DNA from: Streptomyces justiciae
GTDB taxonomy: Bacteria > Actinomycetota > Actinomycetes > Streptomycetales > Streptomycetaceae
Length of the DNA: 64,000 bases
Assembly (NCBI RefSeq): GCF_015163075.1
Contig: NZ_JADDXU010000005.1
Coordinates: 124,001 to 188,000, forward strand
Direction: 5' to 3'
Made by a program: the position numbers and the translations under genes. The notes beneath the pieces are model-generated. The model did not search any database. It saw only the letters and a list, made by a program, of their open reading frames with translations, and was not told where the DNA came from. Position 1 is the stretch's first letter. Each line of letters begins with the position of its first letter. Of this stretch, positions 21,712-29,873 are shown piece by piece.

Positions 21712-23406
21712 GTGCGCATCGGACTGCTTACGGAGGGTGGCTATCCGTATGTGAGCGGTGACGCCAGGCTGTGGTGCGACCGGCTCGTGCGCGGGCTCGA
21801 TCAACACGAGTTCGACATCTACGCGCTCAGCCGCAGCCGGCGGCAGGAGGACGAGGGCTGGGTCACCCTGCCACCGCAGGTCAGCCGCGTCCGGACGGCC
21901 CCCCTGTGGACCGTGGAGGACGACGGGATCGCCCACGGGCGCCGCGCGCGCCGACGGTTCGCCGAGCACTACGGCGAGTTGGCGGCCGTCCTCTGCGCGG
22001 GCCCCTCCGAGGAGGCGTCCACCGCTGAGGCGGACCGTTTCGGCAGCGCGCTGTACGGCCTCGCCGAACTCGCCCGCGACGAGGGCGGCCTGAGCGGGGC
22101 GCTCCGCTCCGAGACCGCCGTACGCGCCCTGGAGCGCGCCTGCCGTACGCCGGGCGCCCCTCGCGCGGCCCGCGCGGCGCGCGTCCCCGACCTGCTCGCC
22201 GTCGCCGGACATCTGGAGCGCGCCCTGCGCCCCCTCACCCTCGACTGGTACGAGGACGACGGCCTCGGCTCGGTCGACCTCTGCCACGCCGCCTCGGGCG
22301 GCCCGGCGGCGCTCCCCGGCCTGCTCGCCCGGCACTTCTCCGGCGTACCGCTGCTGGTGACCGAGTACGGCGTCCAGCTGCGCACCCACCACCTGTCCGC
22401 CACCGAGGCCTCTCCCTCGGTACGGGCCCTGCTCGCCGCCTTCCACGGCAGGCTCGCCGCGGAGGTCTACGCCCGGGCCGCCGTCATCACCCCCGGCAAC
22501 GCGCACGCCCGCCGCTGGCAGGAACGCTGCGGCGCCGACCGCGACAAGATCCGTACGGTCTACCCCGGCATGGACGCCACCCGCTTCGCGGAGGTCGGCG
22601 AGTCCCCGGAGTGCGCGGACCCGGACACGCTCGCCTGGGTCGGCCGCGTGGAACCGACGAAGGACCTGATCTCCCTCCTCCACGCCTTCGCGGAGGTCCG
22701 CAAGGAGGAGCCGAAGACCCGGCTGCGGATCATCGGCGTCCCCGCGGGCAGCGAGGGCGCGGCCTACCTCGGCCACTGCAAGGCGCTCGCCGCGCAGCTC
22801 TTCCCCGACGAGGCGGACGGGCTGCACGCCGTCGGGGACAACCCGGTGTCCTTCGAGGAGATCGGCGGCCCGGACATCCCGAGCCCGGCCGAGGCGTACG
22901 CGTCCGGCGCGGTGACCGTCCTGTCGAGCGTGGTCGAGGGCTTTCCGATCAGCCTGGTCGAGTCCATGTTCTGCGGCCGCGCGACGGTGTCCACCGACGT
23001 CGGCGCGGTGGTCGAGGTGATCGGCGGCACCGGGCTCGTCGTACCGCCGCGCAATCCACGGGCGCTCGCCGAGGCGTGCGTGGCGCTGCTGCGCGACCCC
23101 GAGCGCCGTGCGCGCCTGGGCGCCGCGGCGCGCGCCCGCGCCCTCGAGCTGTTCACCGTCGAACAGAACATCACGGCATTTCACAGCATTTACCTGGAGA
23201 TCGTCTCGCGCCACCCGGTCCGCCGGGTCGTCCTCGACGACACCACGGGAGAACCCCGCCCGTTCGCCGTCCCCGCCGAGGCCCACATGCCCGGCCGCTG
23301 GACCGGCCCCGCCGCCCGCGTGGTGGCCCGCGGCGGCCCCGGCTGGGCGGCGGGCCCACCGGTCCGCGCCAACACGCCGCTGCCCGCGACGGAGGCGGCG
23401 CGATGA
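21712..23406 (+). CDS. PelF-like GT4 glycosyltransferase (DUF3492 + GT4)
   Basis: A 564-residue cytosolic glycosyltransferase. The start MRIGLLTEGGYPYVSGD is the hallmark of the PelF/DUF3492 family. The second half is a GT-B GT4 domain: WVGRVEPTKDLISLLHAF, then EGFPISLVE near residue 410, the E-x7-E catalytic pattern, and GLVVPPRNPRALAEAC. PelF uses UDP-GalNAc/UDP-GlcNAc to build the cationic Pel polysaccharide; here the donor is inferred only from family. The GTG start follows a G-rich GGGGGTG. The next gene overlaps it by four bases and an epimerase and a Spherulin-4 glycosidase follow, which supports a polysaccharide cluster. Confidence 0.85.
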   Translation: MRIGLLTEGGYPYVSGDARLWCDRLVRGLDQHEFDIYALSRSRRQEDEGWVTLPPQVSRVRTAPLWTVEDDGIAHGRRARRRFAEHYGELAAVLCAGPSEEASTAEADRFGSALYGLAELARDEGGLSGALRSETAVRALERACRTPGAPRAARAARVPDLLAVAGHLERALRPLTLDWYEDDGLGSVDLCHAASGGPAALPGLLARHFSGVPLLVTEYGVQLRTHHLSATEASPSVRALLAAFHGRLAAEVYARAAVITPGNAHARRWQERCGADRDKIRTVYPGMDATRFAEVGESPECADPDTLAWVGRVEPTKDLISLLHAFAEVRKEEPKTRLRIIGVPAGSEGAAYLGHCKALAAQLFPDEADGLHAVGDNPVSFEEIGGPDIPSPAEAYASGAVTVLSSVVEGFPISLVESMFCGRATVSTDVGAVVEVIGGTGLVVPPRNPRALAEACVALLRDPERRARLGAAARARALELFTVEQNITAFHSIYLEIVSRHPVRRVVLDDTTGEPRPFAVPAEAHMPGRWTGPAARVVARGGPGWAAGPPVRANTPLPATEAAR

Positions 23407-24746
23407 GCGAACTGGACGACCTGGGTGGCGTGGGCGACTTGGGCGAACTGGACCGGCCGGGCACTCCGGGCAGCCCTGGGGCGTGGGACGCGCGGTCGGA
23501 GGAATGGCTGACGTCGGAGCCGGGACGACCCGCGGCCCGCACGCCGGCGGTCGACGAAGCATCCCCGGCCGACAAGCCGGCACCCGCAGCCGCCCACCGA
23601 ACCACGACCGCCACCCCTCCCCGGACCACGCCCCGCAGGTCACAAGGCACCCCCACCCCACGCCGAACAGCCGCGGACCCGGTCAAGGCCCTGATGCACC
23701 GTCACCGCGAACTGTGCGAACGAGCCGTTGACCCCTTGGAGATCGCGGCGGGCCTGGAGGCCCACGGCGTCACCGACCGCACCGCGACCCGCTTCCGCCA
23801 CCGCGACGTCTTCTCACTCGCTGAGGAGATGTACGCACGCGCCTCCCGGGACGGCGATTCCCCGGCGCCGGCCGCACCCCCGGAGCCACCCCGAACTCGC
23901 GCCGACTGGGCGCTGCTCACCCTCCTGCCGGGCGCATTGTCCGCGGCGACACTCACCGGCATCCACTTCACCGACGGCCGACCCCGCCTGATCACAGCGG
24001 CCGTCGGCACCCTCGCCGTGGCCTTGGCCTTACGCGCGGCACTGACGAGAGGCCCCCTGAGCACCACCCACCCCACCCACCCCCGAACCCGCACCCTCAC
24101 CTGCTGGCTGATCGCCTACGCCCTCCTCGGCGACGGCCTGCTCCGACAAGCCATCACCGGCGGCCCCGACACACTCCCGACCGGCACCACGGACGCCACC
24201 TGGCCCACCGCGGGCGCCCCCGCCCTGGCCCTCGCCCTGTCCCTGGCGCCCGCGGCCTGGACCGCCCACCTCCTCACCACCCGGGCCCGCCGCAAACTGA
24301 CGGCCAGCCGAGGCCTGGAGGACTTCGCCGCAGCCGTACACCCGCTCCTCCTGGGCGCGTTCGCCCTCTACCTGTCCACGCTGGCGGCCCTACTGGCCCT
24401 GACGGCGACGGCCCTGGACGAACCGGCCCCGTACGCCCAGACGATGACCCTGGGCGCCCTCCTCTACCTCTCCCGCCTCCTCACGACCCACGGCTTCACC
24501 CACGCCCCCGCCCTGGTCCTCACGGTCACCGCCACGGCCCAAGCAACAGCCCTGGCCACGACGTTCGCGTCCCGCCTCCCCGGCTGCGACGCCCTGGGCA
24601 CGCCGGTGACCACCCTCGTGGACACCTGGGGCCCGGGCGCCGTCCCGACCCTCGCATGCGGTGTCGGAGCGGCAACCCTCCTCCTCCACGCAACCCGCAG
24701 ACTCACCCGAGCCTCGGCCCACGCCACGACGGACCTCCAGTGGTGA
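23403..24746 (+). CDS. Polytopic membrane protein of the PelF-like cluster
   Basis: A 447-residue protein overlapping the glycosyltransferase by ATGA. Residues 1-90 are Pro/Thr-rich and disordered, 90-160 form a helical cytosolic stretch (VKALMHRHRELCERAVDPL, then FRHRDVFSLAEEMYARA), and about eight membrane segments follow. I do not recognise a named family. Position next to PelF suggests the role of PelG, the membrane partner of PelF, but sequence alone does not show it, and PelG is usually larger in membrane segments (about twelve). Confidence 0.65.
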   Translation: MSELDDLGGVGDLGELDRPGTPGSPGAWDARSEEWLTSEPGRPAARTPAVDEASPADKPAPAAAHRTTTATPPRTTPRRSQGTPTPRRTAADPVKALMHRHRELCERAVDPLEIAAGLEAHGVTDRTATRFRHRDVFSLAEEMYARASRDGDSPAPAAPPEPPRTRADWALLTLLPGALSAATLTGIHFTDGRPRLITAAVGTLAVALALRAALTRGPLSTTHPTHPRTRTLTCWLIAYALLGDGLLRQAITGGPDTLPTGTTDATWPTAGAPALALALSLAPAAWTAHLLTTRARRKLTASRGLEDFAAAVHPLLLGAFALYLSTLAALLALTATALDEPAPYAQTMTLGALLYLSRLLTTHGFTHAPALVLTVTATAQATALATTFASRLPGCDALGTPVTTLVDTWGPGAVPTLACGVGAATLLLHATRRLTRASAHATTDLQW

Positions 24747-25092
24747 GCCGGCCGTGCACACAGCGCCGGGACCGAACGCGCACCCCCGCGGACCCGCAGC
24801 GCGCGACGGCGGGAAGGGGACGTGTCGGGGGGTGTCCGCCCGCAGCGGTTGGCGCGTCAACACGGGCGCCTTATCTGAACGCCCGATTCCGCGCCGTTCC
24901 GAGGACGGACACCCCCCGGCGCGGCCCCGACCCACAACGAACCGACACCGCACAACGCGATCCAGCGCGGACCGGCACCGCACAACACGCCCCGCGCCCC
25001 CGCACTCCCATCCACCCGCCCAGGCCCCCGCAGACACCCCCGCCCCCCACCGGAGCCCGGAGGCCGCCCCCCTCGCTGAAGGAGAGCACCAG
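24747..25092. other. Gap in the polysaccharide cluster
   Basis: About 345 bp of C-rich, low-complexity sequence without a convincing gene, hairpin or promoter. Near its end GAAGGAGAG (about 25078-25086) is a good ribosome-binding site for the small ORF at 25093. Confidence 0.4.
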
Positions 25093-25140
25093 ATGATCAC
25101 CTCCCGACCCGACCACGAGGCCCCGGGAGCAGCACGATGA
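25093..25140 (+). CDS. Possible 15-residue coupling peptide
   Basis: A tiny ORF (MITSRPDHEAPGAAR) with a strong AAGGAG signal, ending in ATGA that overlaps the epimerase start. It could load ribosomes for the epimerase. It may equally be a chance ORF, since the epimerase has its own GGGAG seven nucleotides upstream. Confidence 0.3.
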   Translation: MITSRPDHEAPGAAR

Positions 25141-26099
25141 GGGTCCTGTTGATCGGAGCCAACGGCTACCTCGGCCGCTTCGTGGCCGACCGCCTCCTCG
25201 CCGACCCGGCCGTCCAGCTCACCGCGCTCGGCCGCGGCGACGACGCGGACGTCCGGTTCGACCTCGCGTCCGGCAGCCCCGGCGCACTCACCCGCTTCCT
25301 CGACGCGGTCCACCCCGGCGTCGTCGTCAACTGCGCCGGCGCCACAAGGGGCGGCGCCCGCGAACTCACCCGCCACAACACGGTCGCCGTGGCAACCGTC
25401 TGCGAGGCGCTGCGCCGCAGCGGCTGCGGCGCGCGGCTCGTCCAGATCGGCTGCGGCGCGGAGTACGGCCCCAGCCAACCCGGCAGCTCCACCGCCGAGG
25501 ACGCCGTCCCCCGCCCCGGCGGCCCCTACGGCGTCAGCAAACTCGCCGCCACGGAACTCGTCCTCGGCTCCGGCCTGGACGCGGTGGTCCTCCGCGTCTT
25601 CTCGCCGGCAGGCCCCGGCACCCCCGCCGGTTCCCCCCTCGGCCGCCTCGCCGAGGCCATGCGCCGCGCGATGCAGTCCGGCGACGGCGAGCTGAAGCTC
25701 GGCGGCCTCGGCGCCCAGCGCGACTTCATCGACGTCCGGGACGTCGCCCGCGCCGTGCACGCCGCGAGCCTGTCCGCCGCGCAGGGCGTCATCAACATCG
25801 GCTCCGGCCGTGCCGTCCGCCTCCGTGACGCCGCCGCGATCCTCGCGCGCGTGGCCGGCTACGGCGGTGCCCTCCACGAACTCGACGGCCCGCCCGGTCC
25901 GCCCCTGCGGGCCACCATCGGCCACCCCCGCTCCGAGCCGGACCACGCGGCCCCGGTCGCCTACCCGTACCCCGACGGCTGCGGCAGCTGGCAGCAGGCC
26001 GACGTCCGCACCGCCCGCGACCGCCTCGGCTGGCGCCCCCGTATCAACCTCGAAGAGTCCCTCGCGGACATCTGGATGGAGGCGGCATGCCGCATCTGA
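25137..26099 (+). CDS. NAD-dependent epimerase/dehydratase
   Basis: A 320-residue extended-SDR sugar-nucleotide enzyme. The Rossmann start MRVLLIGANGYLGRF carries GxxGxxG; the catalytic tyrosine and lysine are in PYGVSKLAATE near residue 132. A sugar 4-epimerase (for example UDP-Glc/GlcNAc to UDP-Gal/GalNAc) would fit the neighbouring PelF-like glycosyltransferase, but dehydratase or reductase activity cannot be excluded. The 3' end overlaps the next gene by 13 bp, so the two are translated together. Confidence 0.85.
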   Translation: MRVLLIGANGYLGRFVADRLLADPAVQLTALGRGDDADVRFDLASGSPGALTRFLDAVHPGVVVNCAGATRGGARELTRHNTVAVATVCEALRRSGCGARLVQIGCGAEYGPSQPGSSTAEDAVPRPGGPYGVSKLAATELVLGSGLDAVVLRVFSPAGPGTPAGSPLGRLAEAMRRAMQSGDGELKLGGLGAQRDFIDVRDVARAVHAASLSAAQGVINIGSGRAVRLRDAAAILARVAGYGGALHELDGPPGPPLRATIGHPRSEPDHAAPVAYPYPDGCGSWQQADVRTARDRLGWRPRINLEESLADIWMEAACRI

Positions 26100-26839
26100 C
26101 CAGTACGCACACCACCACCCACGCCACCGGCCTCCACACCGGCTTCGGCATCCCGGGCTTCGCCCACCCCCTCGTCGCCCCCGCCGAGTGGGCCGAACTC
26201 ACCCGGCCCCGCACCGCGCCTCTGCACTGGGTCGTCCTCAACGTCGCCGACGGCCCGGGCAGCCGCCCCGACCCGCACTGTCTGGCGGCGGCCGGGCGCC
26301 TGCGCAACGCGGGCATCCGTGTGCTCGGTCACATCGACGCCACGTACGGAGCCCGGTCGTTCGGCGAGATGGTCTCCGACGCGCAGCGCTACCTCGACTG
26401 GTACAAGGTCGACGGCTTCCTCCTGGACCGCTGCCCGACCGAACGCACCTCGCTCCCCGAGATCCGTCGCACGGTCACCACGCTCCGCGCGATCCGCGAC
26501 GACGCCCATGTCGTCCTCGGCCACGGCACCCACCCCTACCCGGGCTACGCCGAGAGCGCGGACCAGCTGGTCACCTTCTCCGGCCCGTGGAGCGACTACC
26601 GCTGGTCGCAGGTGGCGGAGTGGACCGCCGACTATCCGCCCGACCGCTTCTGCCACTTCGTCCACGGCGTGCCGGGACCGCACCTCGACGAGGCCCTGCG
26701 CATCGCGCGCTGGCAGGGCGCGGCCACGATCTACTTCACCGACCGCACGGACCGCGGCGGCCGCACCGACCCATGGGAGACGATGCCCGGCTACTGGGAC
26801 GAAATCGTCTCGCGGATCGGGACGGGTGTCTCGGAATGA
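26087..26839 (+). CDS. Spherulation-specific family 4 (GH135-like) protein
   Basis: A 250-residue TIM-barrel protein of the Spherulin-4 family. Recognisable positions: GIPGFAHPLVAPAEW near residue 21, VLGHIDATYGAR at 79-90, WYKVDGFLLDRCP at 105-117. Characterised relatives (fungal Sph3, and the related PelA hydrolase) cut galactosamine-containing polymers made by PelF-like systems. The usual acidic pair after the fourth strand (Phe-x-Asp-Glu) reads Leu-Leu-Asp-Arg here, so activity may differ. No signal peptide is visible, which is odd for an enzyme acting on exported polymer. Its stop codon overlaps the moeZ promoter. Confidence 0.8.
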   Translation: MPHLTSTHTTTHATGLHTGFGIPGFAHPLVAPAEWAELTRPRTAPLHWVVLNVADGPGSRPDPHCLAAAGRLRNAGIRVLGHIDATYGARSFGEMVSDAQRYLDWYKVDGFLLDRCPTERTSLPEIRRTVTTLRAIRDDAHVVLGHGTHPYPGYAESADQLVTFSGPWSDYRWSQVAEWTADYPPDRFCHFVHGVPGPHLDEALRIARWQGAATIYFTDRTDRGGRTDPWETMPGYWDEIVSRIGTGVSE

Positions 26840-26858
26840 AAAAGGCCATGGCAGTGTT
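26833..26858 (+). promoter_or_regulatory. SigR-type promoter of moeZ
   Basis: GGAAT (26833-26837), exactly 18 nt, GTT (26856-26858). It matches the SigR consensus perfectly and overlaps the stop codon of the preceding gene. The moeZ GTG is at 26903. The S. coelicolor moeB-type gene is, as I recall, a known SigR target. Confidence 0.8.
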
Positions 26859-26902
26859 ACGGGGAGAACAACCGTAATGATTGACCGACCAACGGAGTCC
26901 CC

Positions 26903-28081
26903 GTGTCGCTGCCACCCCTGGTCGAGCCCGCTGCCGAGCTCACCGTAGACGAGGTCCGCAGGTACTCCCGCCACCTGATCATCCCCGACGTCGGGATGGA
27001 CGGGCAGAAGCGGCTGAAGAACGCCAAGGTGCTCTGTGTGGGCGCCGGCGGCCTGGGCTCGCCGGCGCTGATGTACCTGGCCGCGGCGGGCGTCGGCACG
27101 CTCGGCATCGTGGAGTTCGACGAGGTCGACGAGTCGAACCTGCAGCGCCAGATCATCCACAGCCAGGCCGACATCGGCCGCTCCAAGGCCGAGTCCGCGC
27201 GCGACTCCGTCCTCGGCATCAACCCGTACGTGAACGTGGTCCTTCACGAGGAGCGGCTCGAGGCCGACAACGTGATGGACATCTTCAGCCAGTACGACCT
27301 GATCGTCGACGGCACGGACAACTTCGCGACCCGCTACCTGGTCAACGACGCCTGCGTGCTGCTGAACAAGCCGTACGTCTGGGGCTCGATCTACCGCTTC
27401 GACGGCCAGGCCTCGGTCTTCTGGTCCGAGCACGGTCCCTGCTACCGCTGCCTCTACCCGGAGCCCCCGCCGCCGGGCATGGTCCCCTCCTGCGCCGAGG
27501 GCGGCGTGCTCGGCGTGCTGTGCGCGTCCATCGGCTCCATCCAGGTCAACGAGGCCATCAAGCTCCTCGCGGGCATCGGCGAGCCCCTGGTCGGCCGCCT
27601 GATGATCTACGACGCCCTGGAGATGCAGTACCGCCAGGTCAAGGTCCGCAAGGACCCCAACTGCGCGGTCTGCGGCGAGAACCCGACCGTCACCGAGCTC
27701 ATCGACTACGAGGCCTTCTGCGGCGTCGTCTCCGAGGAGGCCCAGGAGGCGGCCGCCGGCTCGACGATCACTCCGAAGCAGCTCAAGGAGTGGATCGACG
27801 ACGGCGAGAACATCGAGATCATCGACGTCCGCGAGATCAACGAGTACGAGATCGTCTCGATCCCCGGCGCCAAGCTGATCCCGAAGAACGAGTTCCTCAT
27901 GGGCACCGCCCTGGAGGGCCTGCCGCAGGACAAGAAGATCGTCCTGCACTGCAAGACGGGTGTCCGCAGTGCGGAAGTCCTCGCCGTGCTGAAGTCCGCG
28001 GGCTTCGCGGACGCCGTGCACGTCGGCGGCGGCGTGATCGGCTGGGTCAACCAGATCGAGCCGCACAAGCCGGTCTACTGA
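26903..28081 (+). CDS. moeZ: Adenylyltransferase/sulfurtransferase MoeZ
   Basis: A 392-residue two-domain protein. Residues 1-260 are a MoeB/ThiF E1-like adenylyltransferase: VGAGGLGSPALMYLAAAG binds ATP, and two zinc pairs are present, CYRC near residue 180 and CAVC near residue 255. Residues 285-392 are a rhodanese domain with active loop CKTGVR (Cys about 350). It activates and thiocarboxylates ubiquitin-like sulfur carriers for molybdopterin, and often thiamine and cysteine, synthesis. The window also contains moaE. GTG start preceded by GGAG. Behind a perfect SigR promoter, so probably induced by thiol stress. Confidence 0.93.
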   Translation: MSLPPLVEPAAELTVDEVRRYSRHLIIPDVGMDGQKRLKNAKVLCVGAGGLGSPALMYLAAAGVGTLGIVEFDEVDESNLQRQIIHSQADIGRSKAESARDSVLGINPYVNVVLHEERLEADNVMDIFSQYDLIVDGTDNFATRYLVNDACVLLNKPYVWGSIYRFDGQASVFWSEHGPCYRCLYPEPPPPGMVPSCAEGGVLGVLCASIGSIQVNEAIKLLAGIGEPLVGRLMIYDALEMQYRQVKVRKDPNCAVCGENPTVTELIDYEAFCGVVSEEAQEAAAGSTITPKQLKEWIDDGENIEIIDVREINEYEIVSIPGAKLIPKNEFLMGTALEGLPQDKKIVLHCKTGVRSAEVLAVLKSAGFADAVHVGGGVIGWVNQIEPHKPVY

Positions 28082-28097
28082 CCGAAGGTCTGCCGTA

Positions 28098-28140
28098 CGG
28101 CGGGGGCCGCTTGCACCACAGGTGCGCGCGGCCCCCGCCG
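28098..28140. terminator. Bidirectional terminator between moeZ and the peptidase gene
   Basis: CGGCGGGGGCCGC (28098-28110) pairs with GCGGCCCCCGCCG (28128-28140); the loop holds a second small stem GCACC-aca-GGTGC. The two flanking genes converge. Confidence 0.88.
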
Positions 28141-28143
28141 TCG

Positions 28144-29697
28144 TCATGAGCAGACCTTGCCGTCCTTCGGCACCGTGCCCTTGAGCAGGTACGCGTTCAC
28201 CGTCGAGTCGACGCAGTCGCTCCCGCTGCCGTACGCCCCGTGTCCCTCGCCCTTCCAGGTGAGGACCACACCGACGTCCTTGCCCAGTTCGTCCGCCATC
28301 TTCCGGGCGCCCTCGTAGGGGGTGGCCGGGTCGCCGGTGTTGCCGACCACGAGGACCGGTGCCGCGCCGGGCGCGCTCACCTCGGGGGTGTCCCACTGCC
28401 CGGCCACCGGCCAGTCGTGGCACCAGCCCGCCGTGTCCCAGCCCAGGAACGCCCCGAAGACGGGCGAGAGCTTCTCGAAGCTCGGCAGCAGCTTCTTCGT
28501 CTCCGCGGCGGTCGGCCGCTGCTTGTCGTCCAAGCACGATATGACCCGCTGGGAGTGGGTGGTCGTGCCGTAGTGGCCCGAGGCGTCCCGCTCGTTGTAG
28601 CCGTCGGCGAGCGTCAGCAGCTCCGAGCCGTCGCCGTCCTCAGCCGCCTCCAGGGCGCTGGTCAGGGTTGGCCAACTGGCCTTGCTGTACAGCGGCAGCA
28701 CGATGCCGGTGACCGCGAGCGTCTGGGTCAGCTTGCGCGAGGTCCCCGTCGGCAGCGGGTTCGCGTCGAGGTCCTTCAGCAGCGCGGCGATCTTCTGTGT
28801 GCCCTGCTTCGGGTCCTGACCGGTCGACTTGAGGTAGTCGTCCAGCGCGCGCTGGAAGCCACGGGTCTGGTTCTCGGCGTGGCCGACCGTGTCGGCGCTC
28901 GGGTCGACGACCGCGTCGAGGATCAGCCGCCCCACGTTCTTCGGGAACAGATGGGCGTAGACGCCGCCGAGTTCGGTGCCGTACGAGATGCCGAAGTAGT
29001 GCATCTTCCGGTCGCCCAGCACCTGGCGCATCAGGTCCATGTCGCGAGCCGTGTCCGTGGTGGAGACGTGTGCCATCAGCTCGCCGGCCGTCCGCTGGCA
29101 GCCCTTGCCGAAGGCGGTGGCGTCCTGGAAGTAGGCCGCTTCCTCGGCCGCGGTGTCGGGCGTGGCGTCGATCGACTCGGCAGACTCGATGTCCTTGTCG
29201 CTGCGGCAGCGGACGCCCTCGCTGCCACCGACTCCGCGCGGGTCCCAGCTCACCAGGTCGTACCGCTCGCGCAGCGCGGACACCGTCGCGCCGTACAGCG
29301 GCATCATCGACACGCCGGAGCCGCCCGGGCCGCCGAAGTTGAACAGCAGCGAGCCGATCCGGTCGTCGCCGCGGGCCTTGGCGCGGATCAGCGCGAGGCC
29401 GATCGTCTTCCCCTCCGGCTTCGCCCAGTCCAACGGCACCCTGAGGGTCGCGCACCGCCACTCGCTGCTCGGCGCGGGGGAGTCGGAGGTGCCCTCGCAG
29501 CCTTTCCAGTCGAGCTTCTGCGACGTCAGTGAGGAGGGCAGCGGTGCGGCGGCCGCGGTGCCGGAGGAACTCGACGACGGACTGGCCGCGCCGGTCTCCC
29601 CGTCGCCCTTGCCGTCGTCGGACGAGCCACCGCTACAGCCCCCCACCAGCAGTGCCGCGGCGGCGGCCAGGGCCGTCCACCGTACGAAACGCGTCAT
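28144..29697 (-). CDS. Secreted tripeptidyl-aminopeptidase-like lipoprotein (SlpD/SlpE type), copy 1
   Basis: A 517-residue alpha/beta-hydrolase-fold exopeptidase. The signal ends in lipobox LVGGC with Cys21, so the enzyme is a cell-surface lipoprotein. The serine elbow is GISYG (about 224-228) within HYFGISYGTELGG, VVGNTGDPATP supplies the aspartate and GEGHGAYG the histidine near the C-terminus; the TAP-like C-terminal domain is complete. The family removes tripeptides from extracellular proteins; S. lividans SlpD and SlpE are close relatives, also a tandem pair. The ATG at 29697 follows GGGGGGA; a longer open frame upstream is not translated. Confidence 0.88.
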   Translation of the reverse strand: MTRFVRWTALAAAAALLVGGCSGGSSDDGKGDGETGAASPSSSSSGTAAAAPLPSSLTSQKLDWKGCEGTSDSPAPSSEWRCATLRVPLDWAKPEGKTIGLALIRAKARGDDRIGSLLFNFGGPGGSGVSMMPLYGATVSALRERYDLVSWDPRGVGGSEGVRCRSDKDIESAESIDATPDTAAEEAAYFQDATAFGKGCQRTAGELMAHVSTTDTARDMDLMRQVLGDRKMHYFGISYGTELGGVYAHLFPKNVGRLILDAVVDPSADTVGHAENQTRGFQRALDDYLKSTGQDPKQGTQKIAALLKDLDANPLPTGTSRKLTQTLAVTGIVLPLYSKASWPTLTSALEAAEDGDGSELLTLADGYNERDASGHYGTTTHSQRVISCLDDKQRPTAAETKKLLPSFEKLSPVFGAFLGWDTAGWCHDWPVAGQWDTPEVSAPGAAPVLVVGNTGDPATPYEGARKMADELGKDVGVVLTWKGEGHGAYGSGSDCVDSTVNAYLLKGTVPKDGKVCS

Positions 29698-29873
29698 CGA
29701 GGTCCCCCCTTGCAGGCCGTCCGCACCGTGCCGCGGATGGCGGTCCTGCCATGGTAGGCGGATCACACGACGACCGCCGAGGCCTGTGGATAACGTTCTG
29801 ACCTGCACTTTTCCCGGTGTGAGGGAGTCGCGGGGCAGGAGAGCCGGGTGCGCGGAAGTCAGGGTGCGCGAGG

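Noticed and set aside
23403..24746. Naming the membrane protein PelG
   Set aside because: Only about eight membrane segments and no recognised PelG signature; position alone is not enough.
24661..25140. 159-codon open frame spanning the gap in the polysaccharide cluster
   Set aside because: Pro/Arg/His/Thr-rich composition without domain or ribosome-binding site at its start; only the last 15 codons have a good signal.
26836..26877. 14-codon ORF with a rare TTA codon between the Spherulin-4 gene and moeZ
   Set aside because: It coincides with the SigR-type promoter (GGAAT-N18-GTT at 26833-26858); it has no ribosome-binding site of its own. Taken as chance, not a bldA-dependent gene.
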